This document shows, piece by piece, positions 33,961-43,890 of a stretch of DNA of 64,000 nucleotides. This DNA is from Glycine soja. Its lineage: Eukaryota; Streptophyta; Magnoliopsida; Fabales; Fabaceae. The notes beneath the pieces are model-generated. The model was not told the origin of the DNA. It ran no database searches and was given only the letters and a program-made list of their open reading frames with translations. Every line of letters begins with the position of its first letter. Within the stretch, counting starts at the first letter, position 1. The stretch covers positions 8,902,485-8,966,484 of the forward strand of contig NC_041002.1 of assembly GCF_004193775.1 (NCBI RefSeq). Direction: 5' to 3'. The position numbers and the translations under genes were made by a program.

Positions 33961-34405
33961 AGAAAGAAGAGAATAAAAGTACTTGGAAAAAGTAACTCAC
34001 ACCTTCAAATCTTTTGATTGTGAAGATCTTTTGTGATAGTTGTGTCACTTTATTGAGTTCAAGAAGATAAAGAAAGAAGAGAATAAAAGTACTTGAAAAA
34101 AGTAACTCACACCTTCAAATCTTTTGATTGTGAAGATCTTTTGTGATAGTTGTGTCACTTTATTGACTTCAAGAAGATAAAGAAAGAAGAGAATAAAAGT
34201 ACTTGGAAAAAGTAACTCACCTTCAAATCTTTTGATTGTGAAGATCTTTTGTGATAAGTGAGTTATGTCACTTTCTTGAGTTCAAGAAGATAAAGAAAGA
34301 AGAGAATAAAAGTACTTGGAAATAGTAACTCACACCTTCAAATGTTTTGATTGTGAAGATCTTTTGTGATAAGTGAGTTGTGTCACTTTTTTGAGTTCAA
34401 GAAGA
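33961..34405. repeat. Four tandem copies of a 110-bp unit
   Basis: Copies start at 33961, 34071, 34181 and 34294 with AGAAAGAAGAGAATAAAAGT, giving periods of 110, 110 and 113. The third copy lacks two bases and the last two have GTGATAAGTGAGT in place of GTGATAGTTGT. The last copy ends at about 34405. Lies within the solo LTR. Confidence 0.95.
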
Positions 34406-36714
34406 ACACCTCTTTAGTTAAGTAAGGTTTTGCAGAAAGGATTTATCAGGTTGTGTCTATCTTTACTCTTGGTTTTCGTGTATGGTTTTATACATCTTTT
34501 TGTTTGTGCATGAATCGCTTAGGGCATGCTAGAATAGGTATTTCCAGTTTGGACTAAGAGTAGGATTCTCTTAGGCTCTTATTTACAAAGGACCCTAGTG
34601 ATTGCTTGTAAGGATTCTTTATGCATAGTATCTAATTCTGATTTTGGATTAGATAACTGGATTAGCTTCTCTAGTGATGGAGAGTGAACCAGTATAAAAA
34701 TGTTGTGTATTTCTTCTCTTGATCTGATCTTTATCTCTCATTCTTGTATTAGTCGAATTTCTAAAAAGGTTCAAGATATATCTTTGTGAAAAGAAAGAAC
34801 TTTAATGAAGGATCTTGTACAAAGGGTGGATTAATTAAGTATTGATTGAGTTCAATTTTTGAAAAGTTTTGTGATATGATCCATACAAAAGAAGTTTTTG
34901 TAACTATGGTTTTAAAAGTTCATTTTGTTTTGAAAATCAATTCACCCCCCTCTTGGTTTGTTGAGTACCATCATCTTTTTTCAGTTACAATGCTAAGAGA
35001 GTTCTTAGTTAAGAGAAAAGCTTCTTCGGCTACTCATGATGACATTCTTGATCACCTTATGAGAAATGAGGATGGCAAACACAAACTTGATGATGAATAA
35101 ATAAGTGAGCAAATAATCACAATCTTGTATTCGAGTTATGAAATGGTATCAACTACTATAATGATGGTTATCAAATACCTATGTGATAACCCAAGTGTTC
35201 TTTAGGCAATAAGGGTAAGTTATAGGTTTCTATATGATCATCCTATTTACTATTCAAATTGTGGTTTATGTTTTTAAATGTTTGTTTTTATCTAATTAAA
35301 ATATTCTATAGGATGAGCATTTTGCAATCCAACAAAAGAAAATGTCTGAGGAACGGATCGGCTGGGATGACTACAAGAATATGAGCCTAACTCGTGCGGT
35401 AGACATTTATCTATGTGGACTATAGTTTTAGAATGAAATTAATCTTTACCTTAGAGAATCAATTCATTTCATACCCCTAATTTTCGGAGGCAGAAAAAAA
35501 GTGAAAATCTTTTTTTTTTGTGTAGGTGATACTTGAAACCATGAGATTGGTTAGTGTTGTTGCTAGAGTGATGAGGAGGGCCACTAATGATATAGAATCA
35601 AATGGTACATTTTCAATTTTCAATCAAATTGATTGGAAAGAACTTAAATTAATAGATTTGTTACTTAAAATTTTCAGTTAGCTAGCATTGACTATACTAA
35701 TCACTTCTTAGGTTTTATGATTCCCAAGGGATGGAGAGTTTACTTTTACACAAAGGAGACTAACTTTGACCCGTTCCTCTATGAAGAACCTTTTACTTTT
35801 AATCCATGGAGATGGCTGGTCAGTTGCTTAATAATAATTACCAAACCTCATTAATTAATTGTTATGTGTATGATGACAACACTTGATATTGAATATAAAA
35901 TATGATGCAATGTATGTAGGAGAAGAAAGGCTTGAAGTCTCATAATCACAACATGTTGTTTGGAGCAGGAGGCAGGGTGTGTCCTGGAAAGGAATGAGGC
36001 ATGCTTAAAATCAGCCTTTTCCTTCACTACTTTGTGACTAGATACAGGTAGAGTATTTAATATAGATAGTTTTTTTTTTCACATATTGTTATTTTAAACT
36101 AGTTAGAGTAATGATATTCACATAAAAGGATTGGCCAAATGGATATTATTAAGTAGGTGTGTTATTCACTTTGACTATAAACACAATAAAAGAATAAATA
36201 ATTAAAAGCTTCTAAAAGATTAAAACATTCTTAGGAGGCCAAATACTTATAGTTGCAATCTTAGAATTTTTATTCAAGTCAGAAGCCATGGTGTCTCGCA
36301 TACTGTATTATCTTAATCATAATTGGGCATGATTACATAAATTGTGAAATACTAATATTCTAATTAAATGGGATCTCTTATGTGTGTGCACCAGCTTGAC
36401 TCAGGTATATAAGATCCTTGTAAGGGGTTCATCATCACCTAATGGAACTTTTTTTTTCCTTTCTCCTTTTCTCTCCAATTTTTGGATCCTAGTAAGTGTT
36501 CTTTTAAGCTCTCCTTTAGTATGGTGGGGAATTTTTTGTGCCTTAATAATGAGGACTAGTGTTTAAATAAGTTTATAATCTTAAATTGGTTATTTTCCCT
36601 CTTAGCTAAAAGTATATTTCTATTCATTTTTTTGGTGGGAAGAAGCAAAGGGAAAAACTTATGAAATTCCCGAAAGTGTTGGCACCAGAAGGACTACACA
36701 TAATAGAATACTAG

Positions 36715-37064
36715 AAAAATAGATATTGATCTTTCAGAACTCAAATGTTTGATCAATACCTTGTCATGAACTCGTATAATTGAAAATCTAATAATGAAAT
36801 CAATTAAATGTTGAAATGGTATCTATTAGTAATTGTTGACATTACCTAGGTGCTTGCCCTGAAGAAAAATGCCTCTCAGTGAGTGGGTGTGTATAGAGTT
36901 GTGTATACATAAACATATACTATCTAATGAATTATTAAAGTTAAGTATATTTTTTGTTCTTATAAATATAATAAAGTTCATTTTTAGTTTCCTATTATAA
37001 AATTGTCAACTTTTGGTTTTTCATTTATGAAGGTGTTATAAGACACTTTCATCACTTCATCAGG
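36715..37064. other. Short spacer between P450 pseudogene and copia element
   Basis: About 350 bp of AT-rich sequence downstream of the P450 stop at 36712. It could contain the P450 3' UTR. No motif is recognised. Confidence 0.4.
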
Positions 37065-40000
37065 TGTTGGGAAACACCAATACTATTTCCATCTCCGTAG
37101 ACTCAAAATAGACACTTAGTAGAAATGAAAAAAAAACAAGAATAGAGAGTACAACAATGATACCAAAAACTTTTAACGTAAAAAACCTTTTCAATGTGAA
37201 AGGTAAAAACCTCGGGATCAAGTCAGTAAATATCTCCACTATTAAAAGTAGGATTATAATGACTCTCTCAATACAAGAGAATATCTCTCAACCTCATCCA
37301 ACAAGGATGGTTTACAATTTCTCTCAACTCTCACTAAGTGTGGTGGAAACTAGAACTCTCTCTCACTATCACTCTTGCTTTGCTTCTCTTTTCGATAGGA
37401 TGAGATGGGATGCTCCAACTCCTCGCAAGCCTCCCTATTTATAGGAGAGGGGTGTGACTTCTTTCAAGAGTAAGTGGTGGATGTCAATAAATGAGTTACA
37501 TTCACATAGTTCCCTTTAACTCCAATCTTCACTTTCCTAAGTGGAGTGTATAAGTCTCAAGGTCAAAGAAACTTATTCCAAGCCCTTAGAGAGTGCTCCA
37601 TAACTTCTTATGCATGCCTTGGAATATGCTCCTTGATTTCATATGTATTTGAATTTTCATGTTTACTTGAATGTGAACCAACCTTAATTATGGAGGAATT
37701 TCCAACAAATCTCCCCCTTACGACATAATTGGTGTGCACCACTATACTAGGACCTTGACAATAGTCTTCAACCTTCTTGGTTGGTATTGTCTTGGTCATC
37801 ATATCAGACCAATTTAAGTCTATATGGATTTTCTCTAATTTTAGTTTCTTTTCATCCAACACCTCTCATATTCAATGATAACGGATGTCAATGTGTTTGG
37901 AGCTTGAATGGAACATGGGGTTCTTGGCTAAGTGGATGACACTTTGATTATCAAAGTTTACCATATAATCGTCTTGATCATGTCCTAACTCATTTAAGAA
38001 TTTCTTCATCCATAACATTTCTTTGAATGCTTTAGCTGTTGCAATATATTCTTCTTTAGCGGTTCATAATGCAACACACTTTTGAAGTTTTGATTGCCAA
38101 GACATAGCTCTTCCTGCAAAAGTAATCAGATATCCGAATGTAGACTTTCTAGAATCCACATCTTCTGCCATATCTATGTTTGCATATTCGAGAAGCATTA
38201 AATCTCCATTGCCAAAGTACAAACACCTTTTGGTAGTTCCTTTGAGGTACCTTAGTATCCACTTCACAATGTTCCAATGCTCATTTCCTAGATTTGATAG
38301 GAATCTGTTCACAACTCCTACATCATAGGCAATGTCTGGTCTTGTGCAGATGGTAGCATACATAAGGCTACCCACAACAGACGTATAAGGCACCTTACTC
38401 ATCTCTTATTTTTCTTCTTCATTCTTTGGACATTGCATCTTGCTTAAGTTGAAATGTTCAAGAAGAGGAACATGCACTGGTTTGGCATTATGTATGTTAA
38501 ACCTTTCAAGAACCTTTTCAATGTAGTCCTTTTGAGATATCCAGAGCATTCTTCTAGAACGATCTCTAGTGATCTTCATTCCAAGAATCTTCTTTACTAG
38601 ACCCAAATCTTTCATGGCAAAAGATTTTCTCAATGCCTTTTTGAGAGCATCAATCTTCATTTTATTTTTGCCAACAATCAACATATCATCAACATACTAC
38701 AAGAGTATGATGGACTCACCATTCTTGTAGTTCTTCACAAACACATAATGGTCTGCGGAGGTCTTTCTAAAATTATGTTGGGCCAGAAAGAGATCAAACT
38801 TCTTGTACCATTGTCTTGGATCTTGTTTTAAACCATAAAGACTTTTCTTCAAGCGGCACACAAATTGTTCTTTCCTTGGTTCTACAAAACCTTCTAGTTG
38901 CTCCATATAAATTTCTCCCTCTAAGTCTCCATGTAAGAATGTTGTTTTTACATCAATTTGCTCAACCTCCAAGTCTTGTTTTGCAACATTTGTCTAACTC
39001 TGCTCCATTTGTTCAGGTTGTTCTATTTGAAGAGGTTGCTCCATTTGATTGATTTCTATCATCTAAGTGGGTTCTGCCTCTTTTAGAAGAGTCTCCCCCC
39101 TTAAGTTTCTCACTATGGGCTTTGGCTTCTCAGATCGTTGAATATCATGTATTGTCTGATCTTCGAATAATTCCACATCTCTACATCGAACAACCTTCTT
39201 GTTTATAGGATTCCTTAGTCTGAATCCAAGTTCATCTTTTGGTGAACCAAGGTATATGCACTCCTTAGCCTTGGCATCAAGCTTTGCTCTTTCATCTTTC
39301 GAAATATGGACAAAAGCCTTGCACTCGAAGACTCTTAAGTGACTGTATGAGGCTTTCTTTCCAGACCAAACTTCTTCTGGTATCTCTCCATTTAAAGGTC
39401 TTGAAGGAGACAAATTGATCAAATCAATTGTAGTCTTCGCTGCCTCACCCTAGAGTTTTTTGGGGAGTTTTGAATGTGAAAGCATGCATATGACTTTCTC
39501 TGTAATTGTTCTATTCATCCTTTTGGCTAATCCATTCAACTGAGGAGTTTTGGGAGTCACCTTCTCATGTCGTATCCCATAAGCCTTGCAATATGCCTCG
39601 AATGGGCCATTATATTCTCCACCATTGTTTGATCTCAAGCATTTCTGCTTTCTTCCAGTCTCCTATTCTACTGAGGCATGACACTCCTTGAAAGTTTGAA
39701 GAACTTGATCTTTCGTCTTCAAAGGATACACCCACACCTTTCTAGAGTGATTGCCAATGAAGGTAACAAAGTATTGGGCACCACCAAGGGACTTTTTAGA
39801 TGTTAAGCAAACATCTGAGTGGACAAGATCTAGGATTTGCTTTCTCCTTTTGGCCTCATCCGTTCTTTGGAAAGACACTATGTGTTGTTTACCTACAAGA
39901 CAGTCTTCCCAAGATTCAAGTGGTTGCCCTTTTATATTTGGAAAGTGATCATTTATTAGAAAATCCAAACCTTTCTCACTCATATGACCCAATCTCTTGT

Positions 40001-41969
40001 GCCACAATTCTTTGGTTGCATCTTGAGCAACATTCATCTCCCCTTTGCATATATTTTCCTGCATGATGTACAAGGAGCCTTCCTTCTTACCTCGAGCAAC
40101 GACCATGCTTCCTCTACTAAGCTTCCATCTGTCGGCACCGAATTGGTTTATCATTCCAGCTTCATCTAGCTTTCTTGTTGAGATAATGTTTAAACGTATC
40201 TCAAGCACATGTCTTACTTCCTTCAGCACAAGCTTGCTTCCATTTTCAGTTATCAGAGTCACCTTCCATATGCCAACAATCTAGCTTGTGACATGGTTGC
40301 CCATGTTCACTGTACCAAAATCCCCTTTTTGATATGACGAGAAAAATCCTTCACGAGGAGTAACATGGAAGGATGCTCTAGAGTCGATTATCAATATACA
40401 ATCATCAGATGTAATATTTAAATAATTTTCATTACCGATAAGAAAAACATTTTCATCATTTGATGCCACAACAGTAGTGTTTCCACCTTTATTATTCTTC
40501 TTTAAGTCAATTTGGTTAGCATGGACAGTTCTAGCCTTCTGATCTCTCTTCAAGAATCTACACTCGGATTTCTTATGGCCTGACTTTCCGCAGTAGTAGC
40601 AACTCAAGCCTTTGGGGCGAGACTTGGATCTTCCTCGTGATTTCCCATGGCTTCATTTACCATAGTCTTTGCTCCTTCCTCTATTTTCAACAATATTTAC
40701 TTTTGAGTGACTACTCAAGCCTTTCTCCTTTCGTCTGGACTCTTCATTTAGCATACTATCTGTGATATTATCCATGCTAAGCTTTCCATCTAGTGCAGAG
40801 TTGCCGAGAGTGACAACCAGTGTGTCCCAACTCTCAGGTAAAGAATTAAGGAGTATAAGAGTTTGTAATTCATCATCTATATTCATATCTACCTTCTTCA
40901 AGTGATTAACAATCATGTTCTGAATGTTCATATACTCCAGCTTGACCAAGCGTCTGACAAGATGAGCTTTATTCCTTGGTGTCTTCTTTTGAATCAAAGA
41001 TTCAAGCTTTGTCCATAACTCATACACATTGGTATAAGTTGATACATGCTCGAACAGGCTTTGGTCAATATATTTATGAATCATAGCAACAAGCTTTTAA
41101 CTAAGGAGCTCCTATTAGTTGCCCTTCTTCCCCTTTGGCTTATTCTTGGGGGTGATTGGCTCGTGCAAATCCTTGCAGTATAGATGGTCTTCCATCATTA
41201 GCTTCCAATAGGAATAATTTTCTACGGTTAGCTTGAACATGTTTCCATCATGAGTAACAATTCCCTCCATCTTGAATCACACAAGATAATAGCTCCCCTC
41301 GAACCAGGCGAGCTCTGATACCACTGTTGGGAAACACCGACACTATTTCCCTTTCTGTAGACTCAAAATAGGCACTTAGCGGAAACGAAAAGAAAACAAG
41401 AATAAAGAGTAGAAGAATGACACCAAGAATTTTTAACGTGGAAAACCCTTTCAATGTGAAAAGTAAAAACCACAAGACCAAGCTAATAAATATCTCCACT
41501 ATTAAAAGTAGAGTTACAATGACTTTCTCAATATAAGAAAATATCTCTCAACCTCATCTAACAAGGATGATTTACAATTTCTCTCAACTTTCACCAAGTG
41601 TGGTGGAAACTAGAACTCTCTTTCTCACTATCACTCTTGCTTTGCTTCTCTTTTGGATGGGATGAGATGGGATTCTCCAACTCTTCACAAGTCCCCTTAT
41701 TTATAGGAGAAGGGTGTGGCTTCCTTCAAGAGTGAGTGGTGGATGCCAATAAATGAGTTACATTCAAATAGCTCCTTGTAACTCTAATCTTCACTTTCCT
41801 AAGTGAAGTGTGTAAGTCTCAAGGTCAAAAAAACCAATTCCAAGCCCTTGGAAAGTGCTCCACAACTTCCTATGGATGCCTTGGAATATGCTCCTCAATT
41901 TCCTATGTATTTGAATTTGCATGTTTACTTGAATATGAACCAACCTTAATTATGGAGGAATTTCCAACA
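37065..41969 (-). mobile_element. Ty1/copia element, Tnt1/Tork-like, 4.9 kb
   Basis: Two LTRs (37065-37707 and 41325-41969, about 644 bp each, TGTTGGGAAACACC to TTTCCAACA) enclose the element. Beside the right LTR the sequence GCTCTGATACCA (41312-41323) is the reverse complement of the usual Met-tRNA primer-binding site, so the element runs on the minus strand. The target duplication is TCAGG (37060-37064) against TCAAG (41970-41974), one mismatch. The domain order is gag, zinc knuckle, protease, integrase, reverse transcriptase, RNase H. The length is below the 5.3 kb of Tnt1 because part of the reverse transcriptase is deleted. The LTRs differ at many sites, so insertion is not recent. Confidence 0.93.
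37740..41270 (-). pseudogene. Tnt1-like gag-pol polyprotein, broken
   Basis: From ATG at 41270: gag start FKLTVENYSYWKLMMEDHLY, then stops near 41103; gag body 41084-40653; zinc knuckle CYYCGKSGHKKSEC near 40600; protease IIDSRASFHV (DSGAS changed to DSRAS) near 40385; pre-integrase LWHKRLGHMSEKGL near 39985; integrase core with one catalytic aspartate replaced (RSNNGGEY for RSDNGGEY) near 39635. Around 39000 the N-terminal reverse transcriptase motifs are missing and the text jumps to VEQIDVKTTFLHGDL. Later parts hold LYGLK, YVDDML (after a TAG near 38699), and the RNase H portion through RPDIAY, LRYLKGT and SRKSTFGY to about 37740. Not functional. Confidence 0.88.
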
Positions 41970-42389
41970 TCAAGATCATTTAATGGTGATGCCTAATCAC
42001 CCAATGTCATTATGATAATATTTCTCTCTGAGGCTATTTGTTCACTCACCAATATTTAATCTCCCGTCTCAATTTTTTCAGACCGACAACCTATAAAATC
42101 ATTGCTCTAGATATCATTGTTAAATGAAGACATCTTATACCATAAAAACATATAATAGAATGAAAACAACGATAAAAGAATTAAAATGGTATGGATTAGA
42201 TGTAGAACAAGTGATTTGTGGGTGAGCTAGAATAAAAAGTCTCTCTATTGTATCCTTTAACTTTCTTTCTTAGTTTTTTACACTTTTTTATATTGATTTT
42301 TAGCTTCTGAACAAGTTTCTAGTTTTAAACTTAATCATTTTACAACAAAATCAAGTTTTGATCCTTAAAATAAATTTTATTTAAGTTAT
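41970..42389. other. AT-rich spacer
   Basis: Short AT-rich sequence right of the copia element with no recognised feature. Confidence 0.4.
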
Positions 42390-43150
42390 TTATTAGAAGT
42401 GAAAGTTTCATTTAAAACAAAAATGGTTTTCACATCCAAAAGCAACTTTAATGCTTTTAGTATTACGAAATCAACTTCTAATAGTTTGCACGTTCAAAAG
42501 CATGTTGTAGACGCAACTTCTAAAGAACATATCATAACAAATCAACCTTATGATTATTTGAATTTGCCAAGAAGTTTGAGATTGGTTAGCACTCACCCTT
42601 GTGATCAAATCATTAATTAGCGAAATCTTTCAAGGAGTGTGAACTAGATTCACTTCAAAAGAGAAACAAATGTTGTAACATTATTATCAAAAGAAAAATT
42701 AAAGAATATTGATGAAACGCTCTCTGATGTATCATGGATTAAAACAATGAAAGAAGAGCTTAATCAATTTGGGAAGAATGAATATGGACACTTTGTCTCA
42801 CCTCCTAAAACCCAATCTATCATATGTATGAGATTGAGCAATAGGTTAGTTGAAAATGGAAAAATAATCGAAAACAAAACATGGTTAGAATCTTGTTTGA
42901 ATTTGTTGCACATAAGAATTTTTTCAAGTAGATGTGAAAAGTGAATTACTAAATGGATTTATAAATGATGAAGTTTATGTGCATCAACAACATATTTTTT
43001 AAGATAAAAACATCCCAACTATGTTTCAAACTAATTTAAACTTTATATGATTCTAAATGAGCTCAAAGAGCTTGATAGTAAGTAGCTTCTCAATAAAAAC
43101 TGATTTTTTGAGAGCCAAAGTGATACTATTTTTTTATGTATGGTGACTTA
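42390..43150 (+). mobile_element. SIRE-like copia reverse transcriptase remnant
   Basis: Degenerate plus-strand text follows the order of the SIRE/Maximus polyprotein: LRLVSTHPCDQII (like VKDHPxDQIIG), then DVSWIKTMKEELNQFGKNE (like WxxAMQEELNQFER), PPKTQSIICMRL, and LNGFINDEVYVHQ near 42955. Between these the frame shifts and pieces are missing. It probably continues right of the nested MITE (about 43905) as FECEITMV, resembling the FEMSMMGEL segment. No LTRs were found. Confidence 0.65.
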
Positions 43151-43154
43151 TAAC

Positions 43155-43890
43155 TAAGGGTGGCAAAACAGGTTTGACCTATTGAGTCAACATGCCGAAC
43201 TCATGAAAAATGGTAGGACAGGTTGGTCCGTTGGGTTGACTCGCCTAACCTACCCCTTAATCCACCAATATGTTATGTATATTTAAAAAAATTCATATTT
43301 TATATAATTAAAAAAATGAATAATATATGTATATAAAATAAAGACTTAATTACACCTTTTACTCCCAACTTTTTAATTTTTGACAAATTTTATCCTTAAA
43401 AAATTATTTTTGTGTATTTTACCCCAACTCCTAAAATAATTGCACTTTTTACCGCCCAACATTTTTTTTGGGAATATTTGCATCCAACTTTATTTATTTA
43501 TTTTTTGGCTTTACCCATGACATTTTATATATTTTTACTCCCAACTTTTGCATTTATTAATGGATAAATGATGAAGGATAAAATTCACAAATTTCTTAAA
43601 AGTTGGGGGTAAAATGTGTCAAATTAATTTGTTGGGGGTAAAATTCATAAAAAATTTAAAAGTAAGAGGTATAAAATGCAATTAAGCCTAAAATAAAATG
43701 AGTGGTGTTAAAAAAATAATGAATTTATATTGTTTAATAATTTCATAGATTATTTTTATTTGAAACTTTTTTAGACGGATTTTGGTGGGTCAACCTACCA
43801 TTTCATGACACACTAACCCATCCTATAATAGGTCAATCCACCAATCCACCTTTAAATGGGATGGGTTCACCCACCTATCCGTCCCACTTG
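43155..43890. mobile_element. Non-autonomous hAT-like element with a nested MITE
   Basis: The left end TAAGGGTGGCAAAACAGG is a typical plant hAT start; the right end CCGTCCCACTTG is a worn partner. Flanks CTTATAAC and TTTATAAA(C) are a poor but suggestive duplication. GGGTTGAC/GTCAACC text recurs near both ends. A Mutator-like MITE sits inside (43343-43688). It interrupts the SIRE-like reverse transcriptase remnant. Confidence 0.5.
43343..43688. mobile_element. Mutator-like MITE, 346 bp
   Basis: The ends GACTTAATTACACC and GCAATTAAGCC are inverted repeats, with matching T-rich and TTTTACTCCC/GGGGGTAAAA text inward. The perfect 9-bp duplication TAAAATAAA (43334-43342 and 43689-43697) supports a Mutator-like origin. 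Nested within the hAT-like element. Confidence 0.85.

Larger units (their letters stand above)
33327..34983 (+). mobile_element. Solo LTR inside P450 exon 4, 1657 bp
   Basis: It starts TGTTAGAGATAGG and ends TTTTTTCA, flanked by the perfect 5-bp duplication GTTAC (33322-33326 and 34984-34988). Removing it rejoins P450 exon 4. The interior has a cluster of AATCGATTAC motifs (33480-33840), four tandem 110-bp repeats, and a TTCACCCCCCTCTTGG segment near the right end, all typical of legume Ty1/copia (SIRE-like) LTRs. No internal domain is present. The apparent splice acceptor CAG at 34982-34984 is the LTR end plus duplication, not an exon border. Confidence 0.88.
10944..36714 (+). pseudogene. 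CYP85A-like cytochrome P450 pseudogene, split over 25.8 kb
   Basis: CYP85A enzymes are ER-anchored P450s that carry out C-6 oxidation in brassinosteroid synthesis. Nine exons in order (10944-11125, 25230-about 25560, 25954-26104, 33308-33326 plus 34989-35214, 35312-35398, 35526-35604, 35712-35818, 35920-36047, about 36635-36714) sum to about 1390 bases or 463 codons, close to the usual 465. Visible landmarks are an N-terminal membrane segment, proline hinge TPPGSLGWP, the ETMR (ExxR) motif, FNPWRW and the haem loop FGAGGRVCPG. It is dead: at least four nonsense codons (11094, 35098, 35203, 35995), several indels, a lost acceptor for exon 9 and a solo LTR inside exon 4. Intron 1 (14.1 kb) and intron 3 (7.2 kb) are inflated by transposons. 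A CYP85-related paralogue with another role is possible. Confidence 0.88.
33308..36714 (+). pseudogene. P450 exons 4 to 9
   Basis: Exon 4 begins at 33308 (GCTAGGGAAAAG, acceptor AG changed to AT), is broken after 33326 by a solo LTR, and resumes at 34989 with a LREFLVKRKASSATHDDIL-type helix and the I-helix SSYEMVSTT (G to S). It carries TAA at 35098 and TAG at 35203. Exon 5 (35312-35398) reads WDDYKNMSLTRA; exon 6 (35526-35604) holds ETMR; exon 7 (35712-35818) has IPKGWRVYFYTKE and FNPWRWL; exon 8 (35920-36047) holds the haem loop FGAGGRVCPGKE, followed by TGA in place of TGG at 35995. Exon 9 (about 36635-36714) reads MKFPKVLAPEGLHI to a stop, but its acceptor AG is missing. Confidence 0.85.

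Noticed and set aside
34982..34984. Splice acceptor TTTTTTCAG for a P450 exon
   Set aside because: The CA is the end of the solo LTR and the G belongs to the GTTAC duplication; the true exon start is at 33308.
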